A DNA stretch of 64,000 nucleotides. It comes from Sphingobacteriales bacterium UTBCD1. GTDB lineage: Bacteria > Bacteroidota > Bacteroidia > Chitinophagales > Chitinophagaceae. Made by a program: the position numbers and the translations under genes. Within the stretch, counting starts at the first letter, position 1. Each line of letters starts with the position of its first letter. The stretch is from positions 1 to 64,000 of the forward strand of contig MWTC01000041.1 of the NCBI GenBank assembly GCA_002066995.1, read 5' to 3'. Under the pieces are notes generated by a model. That model saw only the letters and a list, made by a program, of their open reading frames with translations, ran no database searches and was not told the origin of the DNA. Positions 9,188 through 17,473 of the stretch are shown in pieces.

Positions 9188-10159
9188 CTACACGTACTGC
9201 TCCAGCAACTGTATTCTCTTCTCCATTGGTGGATGGGTATCGAATAAGCCGGCAAAGAAACTTTTTTTCTTTGCCTGCGGATTGTCAATAAAAAGCTGGG
9301 CCACGTCTTCGCTATGCACCGCTTCGATCAGCGGGTCACTGTCAATTTTCCGTAATGCACTGGCAAGGGCATAAGGTTTTTTGGTCATCTCCGCCGAACC
9401 GGCATCTGCCATGTATTCCCGTTTGCGTGAAATACCGAAGCGAAGAAAGAGCGAAATGAAATAACAGACTGCCGTCACGGCAATGGCAATGAGTATGAGA
9501 TAGCCACCGTCTTTTTTCCTGTTGCTTCCCCCGCTGAACTGTAAACTTCTTAAAGCCAGTTGCGCAAGAAATGCAAAGATGCCGACGAAGATGATGGAAA
9601 TGATAAGTAATCTGGTATCCCTGTTTCTTATATGCGTTAATTCATGGCCGATAACGCCTTCCAGTTCGTCATCATTCAGTTTGTTGATGATGCCCCTTGA
9701 TAAAGTAATGGAATAAGATTTCTGATCAATGCCGCTGGCAAAGGCATTCAGGGAGTCGTCATCTATGATATAGATCTTAGGAGTCGGCATGCCCAGTTGA
9801 ATGCATAAATTTTCTACAAGATTATACACCCGCATATTATCTTTTCGCTGCAGCGGATAAGAAGATGTAGCGAGGCGGATAAAAAAAGAATGGCCGGAAT
9901 AAGCGATCAAAAACCAGATCATCACTGCTATCAGCACAAATGGCAGGCCTTTGAAAAAAACCGTTGTAACGCCGGACAATGGTGCGGTAATGTATTCCCC
10001 TGCATTGTAATCTCCGGCTGCATTATGGTTCTGGCTGCCTACGGTAAACAGTACCAGTACAAAATAAAGTGACAGCAACAATACCGGGAAGGCGATCAGC
10101 AATAAGAGAGAGTAAATGTTATTTCGACTTATCTGTGACTGTATGCCGACGTATTGCAT
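9188..10159 (-). CDS. M48 family zinc metalloprotease (HtpX-like)
   Basis: 323 aa membrane protease. Two N-terminal hydrophobic segments (residues ~16-40 and ~65-90) are followed by the zinc site HELTH in VIGHELTHIRNRD (~residue 165), two further membrane segments (~185-240), and an EYMADAGSAEMT motif supplying the third zinc ligand. This is the arrangement of HtpX-type quality-control proteases facing the cytoplasm. The gene follows lemA by 29 bases on the same strand. LemA plus M48 is a recurrent pair, which suggests co-transcription and a shared membrane function. The C-terminal FDTHPPMEKRIQLLE motif is also typical of M48 proteins. Confidence 0.9.
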   Translation of the reverse strand: MQYVGIQSQISRNNIYSLLLLIAFPVLLLSLYFVLVLFTVGSQNHNAAGDYNAGEYITAPLSGVTTVFFKGLPFVLIAVMIWFLIAYSGHSFFIRLATSSYPLQRKDNMRVYNLVENLCIQLGMPTPKIYIIDDDSLNAFASGIDQKSYSITLSRGIINKLNDDELEGVIGHELTHIRNRDTRLLIISIIFVGIFAFLAQLALRSLQFSGGSNRKKDGGYLILIAIAVTAVCYFISLFLRFGISRKREYMADAGSAEMTKKPYALASALRKIDSDPLIEAVHSEDVAQLFIDNPQAKKKSFFAGLFDTHPPMEKRIQLLEQYV

Positions 10160-10188
10160 AGCTAAACCTCATATTTCAGGCCCTTGAC

Positions 10189-10752
10189 TTAAAATTGAAT
10201 TTTTGGCGGTTCTTCCATTTGTTTACGGTCATCTGCGCCAAGGTCAAACATCACTTCACGCTGGAACCCGAAATTCTTTGCGATCATGTTGCCGGGGAAT
10301 GATTCCACCGCATTATTATATTCCGTAGTTGCGCCATTAAAGAACCGGCGGGCTGCCGCCAGTTTGTTTTCGATATCGCTCAGTTCATTCTGCAGTTGTA
10401 AAAAATTCTGGTTGGCTTTTAAGTCGGGATAGGCTTCCACTGCAACTTTTAATCCCTGCAATGCAGTACCTAATTGTGTTTCTGCAGCTATTTTATCATT
10501 GATAGATTGTGCATTCATTGCAGCAGTGCGGGCTTCGGTGATCCTGGTGAGTAATTCCCTTTCATGGGTGGCATAACCCTTTACAGTATCTACCAGTTGA
10601 GGAACAAGATCATGCCGCTGGCGGAGTTGTACATCTATATCTGCAAACGCATTTTGCCGGCGGTTGCGGAGACGTACTAAACCATTGTACAAACTCACTA
10701 CCCACATGGCTATAAGAAAAATGACTGCCACGACTACGATTACTGCTATCAT
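10189..10752 (-). CDS. LemA family protein
   Basis: 187 aa. One N-terminal transmembrane helix (residues ~2-24) is followed by the LemA-type coiled helical domain: YNGLVRLRNRRQNAFADIDVQL, then RHDLVPQLVDTVKGYATHE, then PDLKANQNFLQLQNELSDIE. Length and motif order match the family. Biochemical function is poorly defined. It precedes the M48 protease gene in one transcript, the context in which LemA proteins are usually seen. Confidence 0.92.
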   Translation of the reverse strand: MIAVIVVVAVIFLIAMWVVSLYNGLVRLRNRRQNAFADIDVQLRQRHDLVPQLVDTVKGYATHERELLTRITEARTAAMNAQSINDKIAAETQLGTALQGLKVAVEAYPDLKANQNFLQLQNELSDIENKLAAARRFFNGATTEYNNAVESFPGNMIAKNFGFQREVMFDLGADDRKQMEEPPKIQF

Positions 10753-10871
10753 AATGATTGATTATTTGAAGATGAAATTAAGGAATTTAAGGATGTAAGC
10801 TGTAAAAAAATTTAGCCCGGTAATGATCCCTCATCGGATCGGGGAAAGAAAGCTAATCTTCCGGTATCATG

Positions 10872-10916
10872 AAAAGAAAAAAGTGATACACAAAATCATG
10901 ACAGATCATGTATCAC
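10872..10916 (-). terminator. terminator of the thioredoxin/rhodanese operon
   Basis: Read on the minus strand: an 8-bp perfect stem GTGATACA/TGTATCAC with an 18-base loop, followed directly by TTTTTTCTTTT. It lies 30 bases after the thioredoxin stop codon. Confidence 0.8.
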
Positions 10917-10946
10917 CCTTTCTGAAACCGGCGAAATATTCTTTTC

Positions 10947-11261
10947 TTAAATGTTTTGATTGATGACCTGCTCCAGGTGATGGGCAGGAACCACGCCGGA
11001 TTGCCTCCATAAAATCTCCCCGTTTTTGAAGAGGATGAGCGTAGGCACTCCCTGAATATGGTAAACACTGGATACCAGCGGGCTTTCATCCACATCCACT
11101 TTGATGATCGTGGCCTTATCCCCGATCTTTGTCTTCAGTTCTTCAAGAATCGGTTTCATCATCTTGCAAGGCCCGCACCATTCGGCGGAAAAATCTACCA
11201 ACACCGGTTTTTCGGACCGGATGAGTTCTGAAAAGGTTTTTTGTTTTGCTTGTGTTTCCAT
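10947..11261 (-). CDS. thioredoxin
   Basis: 104 aa, a complete single-domain thioredoxin with the classic active site WCGPCK (residues ~30-35), preceded by VLVDFSAEW and followed by the cis-proline segment [12 protein letters not shown]. No signal peptide, so cytoplasmic. It is the last gene of the persulfide/rhodanese cluster, 2 bases after the YgaP-like gene, and is followed by a strong terminator. In this context it probably reduces persulfides or protein polysulfides made by the rhodaneses; that assignment is inference from position. Confidence 0.93.
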   Translation of the reverse strand: METQAKQKTFSELIRSEKPVLVDFSAEWCGPCKMMKPILEELKTKIGDKATIIKVDVDESPLVSSVYHIQGVPTLILFKNGEILWRQSGVVPAHHLEQVINQNI

Positions 11262-11263
11262 GA

Positions 11264-11545
11264 TCAGGCTCCTTTGATTTCTTCGTACCCGGTCTTAACC
11301 GGATCCGTTTCTTTGGTTATAGAAATATGTTTTGAAGTCTTTGCATCATCATAATTCTGTACATAACAGGCGCCCGAAGCGCATGCCAGTCCAAACAATC
11401 CCATGATGGCAAACCAGCCTCCCAGAAATACGCCAACCCATTGATTGATCATGATGGATTGTATCATTACTGAAATGCCGAGAAGGAGATAGATCACCCT
11501 GATCCAGCTCCAGCCGCTTGTCAGTCTTTGTTTTAAAGTTCTCAT
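11264..11545 (-). CDS. YgaP-like membrane protein
   Basis: 93 aa from the ATG at 11545, chosen because it lies one base after the rhodanese stop (11547-11549); the longer frame from 11608 lies inside the rhodanese gene. Two hydrophobic segments ([16 protein letters not shown] and [18 protein letters not shown]) make a helical hairpin as in the membrane part of E. coli YgaP. A CASGAC motif sits at the membrane boundary. In YgaP this domain is fused to a rhodanese; here the rhodanese is the adjacent separate gene. Likely handles sulfane sulfur at the inner membrane. Confidence 0.75.
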   Translation of the reverse strand: MRTLKQRLTSGWSWIRVIYLLLGISVMIQSIMINQWVGVFLGGWFAIMGLFGLACASGACYVQNYDDAKTSKHISITKETDPVKTGYEEIKGA

Positions 11546-11546
11546 A

Positions 11547-11861
11547 TCAGCGGATTTTATTCTGAAGGCGCATCCAGCCGCCGCCGTTGTACACTTCAGT
11601 AAAGCCATGTGATTTTAAAATACTTTTTGCCGATGCGCTGCGCATGCCCGATGCACAACAGGTGATGACGGGTTTATTTTTCTTTAGTTTGTTCACCTGG
11701 CTTGTAAGATTATTTAACGGCATATTCACTGCGCCTTTGATATGCCCGTTCTGGAATTCGGCTTTTGTCCTTACATCTATTATCTGGGCGCCATCCTGAA
11801 CCAAAGCTTTTAAATCAATCTTCGGCCCTGCCCCGAAAAGTTTTTTGATCAATTGTATCAT
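11547..11861 (-). CDS. single-domain rhodanese
   Basis: 104 aa. Rhodanese fold with IIDVRTKAEFQNGHIKGAVNMPL and the active-site loop CCASGMRS; the second cysteine of CCASG is the likely catalytic residue carrying the persulfide. A short hydrophobic-basic N-terminus (MIQLIKKLFGAG) precedes the domain. It sits between another rhodanese gene (15-base gap) and the YgaP-like membrane protein (1-base gap), so translation of the group is probably coupled. Confidence 0.9.
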   Translation of the reverse strand: MIQLIKKLFGAGPKIDLKALVQDGAQIIDVRTKAEFQNGHIKGAVNMPLNNLTSQVNKLKKNKPVITCCASGMRSASAKSILKSHGFTEVYNGGGWMRLQNKIR

Positions 11862-11875
11862 TCTTGTTTTTTTAT

Positions 11876-12124
11876 TTAGTTAAAATTTATTTTCAGCCAG
11901 CTTCCTCCGTTATTGCATTCGATACCCAGTCTTTTGAGGTATGCCATTGCCTGGCCACTGCGGTTGCCGCTGGCACAGCAAAGGATCAGCGGCTGTTCCA
12001 TCTTTTTGATCTCCGCAAGACGATGCGGAATTTCATGCAGGGGAATATTGATGCTGCCTTCAACATGTCCGCCGGAAAACTCTTCTTTTGTTCTTACATC
12101 AATTATGGTATTTTGTTGTTTCAT
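11876..12124 (-). CDS. single-domain rhodanese, minimal
   Basis: 82 aa, among the shortest complete rhodaneses: TIIDVRTKEEFSGGHVEGSI, active-site loop CCASGNRS, and C-terminal GGSWLK. The loop resembles that of its neighbour, so the two probably arose by duplication. Its start overlaps the end of the DUF6132 gene by four bases (12121-12124), a sign of translational coupling. Confidence 0.9.
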   Translation of the reverse strand: MKQQNTIIDVRTKEEFSGGHVEGSINIPLHEIPHRLAEIKKMEQPLILCCASGNRSGQAMAYLKRLGIECNNGGSWLKINFN

Positions 12125-12345
12125 TCTTCTGTTACTTTATTTTTATTTGAAGTTTTATTTTCCTTTTTGAATAAATTGAAAAACAGGCCGCCCATCAATG
12201 CCCCGTACAAAGTGCTGTTGAGCGGGCGGGAAGTGATAGGGCAGGTGCCCGACACACACCCGATGAAATAATAATACAGGTATCCGCCGATGGCGCCTGC
12301 TGCAATACCGATCACCCAGAGTTTGTGTTTGATCAAAAAATTCAT
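12121..12345 (-). CDS. DUF6132 family small membrane protein
   Basis: 74 aa. A hydrophobic stretch WVIGIAAGAIGGYLYYYFIGC, then the signature GCVSGTCPITSRP, then a second hydrophobic segment LYGALMGGLFFNLF with a charged tail. The CVSGTCPIT motif is the hallmark of the DUF6132 proteins found beside rhodaneses and persulfide dioxygenases in Bacteroidota; the two cysteines are placed to bind or relay sulfur at the membrane. Function is not established. It lies 2 bases after the persulfide dioxygenase gene. Confidence 0.8.
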   Translation of the reverse strand: MNFLIKHKLWVIGIAAGAIGGYLYYYFIGCVSGTCPITSRPLNSTLYGALMGGLFFNLFKKENKTSNKNKVTEE

Positions 12346-12347
12346 TA

Positions 12348-13685
12348 CTAAAAAGTTTTTATGGCTTCACCAAGATCATAGACTTTTATTTTCCCTCCCA
12401 ATTTTGAATGTACGATGCTGCTTCCTGCCGCACTGCGGAAGCCGGCAGCACAATGCACCACGACCGGCTTGTCATTGGGAATTTCTCCAACACGTTCTCT
12501 CAATTCATATAAAGGTATATTGATCGAATTCTGAAAGACTTTTAGTTCTTCCACTTCATACGGGTTGCGTATGTCGAGTATGGTGAAAGCCCTGCTGTTT
12601 TTTTTCAATTCTGCAGAATCGAAATATTCCATTTTTACTTCACCGATATTTCCGGCAATTGCCCAAACGATCTGCTGCTCGTAACCTATTTTGGCAACAC
12701 GGGCAATGAAACGGTCCAGTTCAGCTTCATTAATTGCGACCAGGTAAAATGGTTCGCCGGGGCTGATGATGCTGCCCAGCCAGGTTTCAAATGAATTATC
12801 CTTTACAAGATTGATCGCATTCTTCAGATGGCCATTCCTGAAATTCTCCTGAGGCCTGGTGTCAATGATCGTGATGGCAGGGTCAATTTCTTGCACATTT
12901 ATTGCCGCTATCCTCCTGATCTTTGAAATACTTTCTTCAAGATCATCCGCTCCTTTTTTATTCAGCCCGACTTCAAAGGGAAAATATTTTGGAATAAAAG
13001 GCTGGCCTTCCGGTAATTTTTTTACAAACTCTTCTTCGCTCATTTGCTGAAGGCTCCAGTTGGAGATTTTTTCTGCTCCGATCGTGCTGTGATTGGCTTC
13101 ACTCAGCCCTTTGCCGCACAAACTTCCTGCACCATGCGCCGGGTAAACTTCAACATGGCCGGGCAGTTTCGCCAGTTTTTCGTGAAGAGAATGATACATC
13201 TGCCTTGCCAGTTCAGTTTTAGCGGCAGTAATGTTCCCCGCTTTTTCTCTCAGGTCCGGCCGTCCGCAATCGCCAATGAATAATGTATCGCCGGTGAACA
13301 ATGCTTTTTCTTTCCCTTTTTCATCCAGGGCGATGATGCAGATACTATCGGGCGAATGTCCCGGGGTGTTTAATGCTTTTAGCGTTACGTGTCCCAGGAT
13401 AATTGCATCGCCTTCATCAAAAGTTTGATGCGGGTATTCTGCACCCAGTAATTTACTCACATATATTGTAGCATCTGTCTTGCGTGCAATTTCAAGATGA
13501 CTGCTTACAAAATCTGCATGTGGATGAGTCTCTATCACAGTTGTGATCCGTGCATCATGTCTTTCGGCAAAGTCATAATACGGCTGCGGATCCCGTGCAG
13601 GATCTATCAATGCTATTTCCTGGTTACTCAGGATTGCATAAGAATAATGTGATAGGTTCTTATCTTCAAATTGCTTTATCTGCAT
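12348..13685 (-). CDS. persulfide dioxygenase-rhodanese fusion (MBL fold)
   Basis: 445 aa. The N-terminal ~250 residues form a metallo-beta-lactamase fold of the ETHE1/persulfide dioxygenase type: THPHADFVSSH supplies metal-binding histidines, with GHSPDSICI, FTGDTLFIGDCGRPDL and YPAHGAGSLCG. Two rhodanese domains follow: the first (~265-350) has no cysteine loop and is probably inactive; the second (~365-445) has the active-site loop VHCAAGFRS. The reaction is oxidation of glutathione-type persulfide to sulfite, with sulfur transfer to or from the rhodanese. It leads the transcript that contains DUF6132, the rhodaneses and thioredoxin. Its promoter lacks a -33 TTTG but has a candidate Crp/Fnr site at about -41. 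Confidence 0.92.
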   Translation of the reverse strand: MQIKQFEDKNLSHYSYAILSNQEIALIDPARDPQPYYDFAERHDARITTVIETHPHADFVSSHLEIARKTDATIYVSKLLGAEYPHQTFDEGDAIILGHVTLKALNTPGHSPDSICIIALDEKGKEKALFTGDTLFIGDCGRPDLREKAGNITAAKTELARQMYHSLHEKLAKLPGHVEVYPAHGAGSLCGKGLSEANHSTIGAEKISNWSLQQMSEEEFVKKLPEGQPFIPKYFPFEVGLNKKGADDLEESISKIRRIAAINVQEIDPAITIIDTRPQENFRNGHLKNAINLVKDNSFETWLGSIISPGEPFYLVAINEAELDRFIARVAKIGYEQQIVWAIAGNIGEVKMEYFDSAELKKNSRAFTILDIRNPYEVEELKVFQNSINIPLYELRERVGEIPNDKPVVVHCAAGFRSAAGSSIVHSKLGGKIKVYDLGEAIKTF

Positions 13686-13723
13686 GATCTTTTTGCTTGT
13701 TACAGTGCCGTGAAAAGCGAATG

Positions 13724-13731
13724 CAAAGGTA
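13724..13731 (-). promoter_or_regulatory. -7 box of the persulfide dioxygenase promoter
   Basis: Minus strand TACCTTTG matches the TAnnTTTG element. No TTTG is present 19-21 bases upstream, as expected for an activator-dependent promoter. The operator candidate at 13754-13767 is centred 33 bases upstream of this box. Confidence 0.6.
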
Positions 13732-13753
13732 AAAAGTATTGCACAGGGCTATC

Positions 13754-13767
13754 GTTACTTTTGTTAC
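13754..13767 (-). promoter_or_regulatory. candidate Crp/Fnr-type operator 1
   Basis: Minus strand GTAAC-AAAA-GTAAC. Same layout as operator 2 (GTAAC-ATTA-GTAGC) and the same 33-base distance to the -7 box, placing it near -41 from the predicted transcription start, the class II activator position. Confidence 0.55.
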
Positions 13768-13982
13768 ACTTCTTTTTTATTTTTTGGTGACTTCGTGGAG
13801 ATGCCTAACATAGCCCAAATAGGGCAAAAGTTCACCAATGCGGTGAGCAGGAGAACAGCCCCGGTTGCTAAAAGAATGATTCCGGGGGTGCCTGAAATTA
13901 CTTTTGTGAAATAGAGTACCACAATAGTGATTGCCAGCGCTATCCTGATCATTTTATCTGCAGAGCCGATATTTGGTTTCAT
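13764..13982 (-). CDS. DUF2892 family membrane protein
   Basis: 72 aa from the ATG at 13982 (MKPNIGSADKMIRIAL); a longer frame from 14030 would overlap the promoter region and has no coding character. Two hydrophobic segments (IALAITIVVLYFT and GIILLATGAVLLLTALV) are followed by NFCPIWAMLGIST, the typical ending of DUF2892 proteins with a conserved Cys-Pro. These are often found with rhodaneses or fused to them. It lies between the Crp/Fnr regulator and the persulfide dioxygenase, with its own operator candidate upstream. Confidence 0.85.
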   Translation of the reverse strand: MKPNIGSADKMIRIALAITIVVLYFTKVISGTPGIILLATGAVLLLTALVNFCPIWAMLGISTKSPKNKKEV

Positions 13983-14017
13983 GATATTTAAATTTACCGT
14001 GATCAATATGTACCGTG

Positions 14018-14025
14018 CAAAATTC
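14018..14025 (-). promoter_or_regulatory. candidate -7 box of the DUF2892 gene
   Basis: Minus strand GAATTTTG, one base off TAnnTTTG, placed 33 bases downstream of the centre of operator 2, the same spacing as at the dioxygenase promoter. Confidence 0.4.
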
Positions 14026-14047
14026 AACACATCATGGCACCCGCTCT

Positions 14048-14061
14048 GCTACTAATGTTAC
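14048..14061 (-). promoter_or_regulatory. candidate Crp/Fnr-type operator 2
   Basis: Minus strand GTAAC-ATTA-GTAGC between the crp-family gene and the DUF2892 gene, touching the stop codon of the regulator gene. It shares 9 of 10 half-site bases with operator 1. Confidence 0.5.
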
Positions 14062-14681
14062 AAAACGGTTATCTTGTTTCTCCCGAGTTTTACCATGCCT
14101 TCGTCTTCCATTTGCTTCAACAGGCGGGATACAACGACACGGGCTGTACCCAGCTCGTTGGCTAATTGTTCATGGGTAACATATAATGTTCTGGCGCCGG
14201 TAATTTCTGCCTTCTTTTTGATAAAATTCAGTAACCGCTCATCCATTTTTTTGAACGCTACCGCATTGACAACGTCCAGCAGTTCTTCAAATCTTTTGTG
14301 GTATAACCTGAAAATGTAATCCAGCCATTCGGGGTATTGTTTGATCAGTTCACTGACCTTATCCACGGGAATAAAAAGTATTTCTGTTTCTTCTTCTGCC
14401 ACTGCCTTCACTTTGCTGGTATCATGGTGCAATCCGCCGAGGAAAGACATGATGCAGCTTTCTCCCGACCGGATATAATAGAGCAAAATTTCCCTGCCTT
14501 CATCATCCGTTCTGATCACTTTCACACTGCCACTGAGGACTATGGGGATGGATCGTATGTAGGCATTCTCATTCAATATCGCTTCACCTTCTGAAAATGT
14601 TTTCATCTGGCCATATTCCAGAAGCTTTTCTTTGATACCCGTAGAAGCATTAAAGTCAGTTAACTTGTCTGTAGATTTCAT
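14058..14681 (-). CDS. Crp/Fnr family transcriptional regulator
   Basis: 207 aa. Residues ~25-125 form a cyclic-nucleotide-binding-like sensor domain (FSEGEAILNENAYIRSIPIVLSG, GREILLYYIRSGESCIMSFLGG). Residues ~145-207 form the winged helix-turn-helix (YVTHEQLANELGTARVVVSRLLKQMEDEG). No N-terminal cysteine cluster for an iron-sulfur centre is present, so it is not a classic Fnr. Two cysteine-free helices link the domains; the single C in GESCIMS could sense sulfur species, which is inference. It heads the sulfur cluster on the same strand, and two similar candidate operators lie immediately downstream. Confidence 0.88.
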   Translation of the reverse strand: MKSTDKLTDFNASTGIKEKLLEYGQMKTFSEGEAILNENAYIRSIPIVLSGSVKVIRTDDEGREILLYYIRSGESCIMSFLGGLHHDTSKVKAVAEEETEILFIPVDKVSELIKQYPEWLDYIFRLYHKRFEELLDVVNAVAFKKMDERLLNFIKKKAEITGARTLYVTHEQLANELGTARVVVSRLLKQMEDEGMVKLGRNKITVL

Positions 14682-14820
14682 CCTGCAAATTTACTGATGC
14701 AAATTTTAGCGGGGATACGCCTGAGCAGGGCAGGGTATTCCCTGCTATTTTTCAGGAATTGCCGGTTTTAAGGAAATTTCGAATAAAGAAAATGTTTTGT
14801 ATTTACCATAAAAAAGTTAA

Positions 14821-14880
14821 GGGCTCCTGGAAAGGAGCCCCGAAACCATTAAACCTTATCCTATGAAAATTCACACCTAA
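14821..14880 (+). promoter_or_regulatory. leader hairpin and mini-ORF upstream of the acylase gene
   Basis: A perfect 7-bp hairpin GGGCTCC-TGGAAA-GGAGCCC (14821-14840), followed by a five-codon frame ATG...TAA at 14863-14880 (MKIHT). It could be an attenuator or translated leader for the gene at 14958. Read on the other strand the hairpin is followed by a T-run, but no minus-strand gene ends here. Confidence 0.35.
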
Positions 14881-14957
14881 GTTAAGCGAATTCTTCAGAA
14901 CTAAAAAAAGAATTGTTTTTTTGTTTTTGTAACTTACGACGCTATAACTGACAAATT

Positions 14958-17402
14958 ATGAGAATTGTTCCATTTGTTGTTTCTACCGTAGTCACTGCCG
15001 GTCTTGTTTTTGCCCTCAATAATAAATGGGGATCTGTACCTCCTCTCGGAAAATTTTTAAGCCCCCAGCAGGGTTTCTGGCAAAATGCAGAAGCTACCGA
15101 TTATGATTTTTCAGGGGATATCAGATTACCCGGACTGAAAGGGAAAGTGGAAATATATTTTGATGGGCGGCTGGTGCCGCACATTTTCGCAGATAATGAT
15201 GAAGATCTTTATTTCGCCCAGGGTTATATCCATGCCAAATTCAGGTTGTGGCAAATGGAGTTTCAGACTTTTGCAGCAGCGGGCAGGATAAGTGAACATC
15301 TGGGCAACGACCCGAGGTTTATCAATTATGATCGTGAAACAAGGCGGTTGGGGATGGGCTATGCAGCAGAAAAGGCGCTGAAAGAAATAGAATCCGATCC
15401 CGTAAGTAAAAACGGTTGCGATGCCTACACTTCAGGTGTCAATGCCTTCATCAACTCGCTCACGTATGCAACAATGCCCCTCGAATATAAACTCCTGGAC
15501 TATAAACCCGAAGAGTGGAGCAATTTGAAGATATCTTTATTCCTGAAACAGATGAGCCGGACACTTGCCGGTTATGAGACTGACCTGGCAAACACAAATA
15601 TGAAAACGGTTTTCAGTTTTGATGAATTCATGCAATTAGACAAACAGGTTTTTGATTCTTTAATTCCAATCGTGCCCAAAGGAACTAAATTCGATCCTCC
15701 CGGCATAGTTCCTGTAAAGCCGGCGTCGGCAGATTCATTGTATTTTCAAAATAAAAATATTATTGGAGATCTCACGGAAATCGGGAAACCTGATCCCGGC
15801 GATGGCAGCAATAACTGGGCTGTATCCGGGAAAAAAACAAAGAGCGGCGCTCCCATATTTTGTAATGATCCGCACCTGGAACTGACATTTCCTTCTATCT
15901 GGTATGAAATGCAATTAAATTCTCCTACGGTAAATGCATACGGAGCTACTTTTCCCGGATCACCCAACGTGATCATCGGGTTTAATGACAGCATAGCTTT
16001 TGGTTTTACCAATGCAGAAAGGGATGTAAAAGATTATTATGAAATCAAATTCAAAGATGACAGTAAGAAGGAATACTGGTTCAATGGGAGTTGGGTGAAA
16101 ACGGATTGGCGTGTAGAACAAATAAAAGTACGGGGATCAAAGACGATACAGGACACAGTTGCCTATACGGTTTTTGGGCCGGTGATGTATGATAAAAGCT
16201 TTTCTAATGAGATTACTCAAGGAAAAGCGATTGCTTGCCGCTGGACGGCGCATGATCCATCCAATGAAGGGTTGATGTGGTTCTACCTGGATCGTGCAAA
16301 AAATTATGATGATTATTACAAAGCCATTCAGGTATTTCAATGCCCCGGTCAGAATATGCTCTTTGCTTCCAAAGGCGGTGAAATTGCAATCTGGCAACAA
16401 GCAAAATTCCCGGCACGTTGGTATGGGCAGGGTTTATTTGTCATGCCGGGTGAAGACAGCAGCTATATGTGGCAGGGATATATTCCTCAAAAAGAAAATC
16501 CTCATGTCATCAATCCCGAAAGCGGATTCATTGAAAGCGCCAATCAAAGACCTGTGGATTCCTCTTATCCTTATTTTATTCCGGGAAACTATATTACCAT
16601 GAGAGGTATCACTATTGCAAAAAGATTATCCGGCATGGAACAGATCACACCGGAAGATATGATGAAACTGCAATTTGATTACTTCAACACTTTTGCACAG
16701 GAAGCAAGACCATTGATGCTGAAGTATATCAGAGAAAATGACCTCAATGCAGATGGTAAAAGGTACCTGGATATGGTAAAAAGCTGGGATCTTGAAGCCG
16801 GCCCCAATTCCACCGGGCAGACTGTTTTTAAAATCTGGTGGGATAGCCTGATGGTAGTGGTGTACCGGGACGAACTGGAACAGGTAAAATATATGAGGGT
16901 AATGCCTGAATCACAAACATTGCTGGAAGCATTACTGAAAGATCCTGATTATAAGTATGTAGATAATATCAACACGCCTCAAAAGGAAACATTGTATGAT
17001 GATATGACGGACGCTTTAAATAAAGTGGCAGCGGAACTGCAGAAAGAAGAAAAAGAAGGGAAACTGATATGGACCAAGCACCAGGATCCTACCATTTTTC
17101 ATTTATTGAAAACGATTACCGCATTTGCCAGGCAGCATATACCCGTTGGTGGAGATGGAAATATCATCAATGCGACTACGCATACGCATGGGCCAAGCTG
17201 GAGAATGATTGTTCAGCTTTCTTCAAAAACCGAAGCCTATGGAGTTTTTCCAGGTGGCGAGAGTGGAAACCCGGGCAGCAAATTCTATGACAATTTTGTT
17301 GATAAATGGGCCAAAGGTGAATATTACAGCTTATGGATGATGCAGCGATCTGAGTCCAATGATAAAAGAGTGCAATGGGTACTGAACATGAGTAAAAAAT
17401 GA
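14958..17402 (+). CDS. penicillin acylase family N-terminal-nucleophile hydrolase
   Basis: 814 aa. An N-terminal membrane segment (IVPFVVSTVVTAGLVFAL) directs it to the periplasm. The alpha-subunit region (~45-280) has YFAQGYIHAKFRLWQMEF. The beta subunit begins at Ser ~283 in GDGSNNWAVSG, the autocatalytic cleavage point and nucleophile of this Ntn-hydrolase family. Downstream NDPHLELTFPSIWYEM and the C-terminal YGVFPGGESGNPGS are also family hallmarks. The enzyme hydrolyses amide bonds; substrates in Bacteroidota are unknown and may be acyl-homoserine lactones or acylated amino acids. Transcribed alone, divergent from the Crp/Fnr gene. Confidence 0.92.
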   Translation: MRIVPFVVSTVVTAGLVFALNNKWGSVPPLGKFLSPQQGFWQNAEATDYDFSGDIRLPGLKGKVEIYFDGRLVPHIFADNDEDLYFAQGYIHAKFRLWQMEFQTFAAAGRISEHLGNDPRFINYDRETRRLGMGYAAEKALKEIESDPVSKNGCDAYTSGVNAFINSLTYATMPLEYKLLDYKPEEWSNLKISLFLKQMSRTLAGYETDLANTNMKTVFSFDEFMQLDKQVFDSLIPIVPKGTKFDPPGIVPVKPASADSLYFQNKNIIGDLTEIGKPDPGDGSNNWAVSGKKTKSGAPIFCNDPHLELTFPSIWYEMQLNSPTVNAYGATFPGSPNVIIGFNDSIAFGFTNAERDVKDYYEIKFKDDSKKEYWFNGSWVKTDWRVEQIKVRGSKTIQDTVAYTVFGPVMYDKSFSNEITQGKAIACRWTAHDPSNEGLMWFYLDRAKNYDDYYKAIQVFQCPGQNMLFASKGGEIAIWQQAKFPARWYGQGLFVMPGEDSSYMWQGYIPQKENPHVINPESGFIESANQRPVDSSYPYFIPGNYITMRGITIAKRLSGMEQITPEDMMKLQFDYFNTFAQEARPLMLKYIRENDLNADGKRYLDMVKSWDLEAGPNSTGQTVFKIWWDSLMVVVYRDELEQVKYMRVMPESQTLLEALLKDPDYKYVDNINTPQKETLYDDMTDALNKVAAELQKEEKEGKLIWTKHQDPTIFHLLKTITAFARQHIPVGGDGNIINATTHTHGPSWRMIVQLSSKTEAYGVFPGGESGNPGSKFYDNFVDKWAKGEYYSLWMMQRSESNDKRVQWVLNMSKK

Positions 17403-17473
17403 TCAGGAATGCACAGGTATCACGGAGGGAAGAAATTTCTGAAATAAAATAAATCATAAAATAATTCTGAAAA

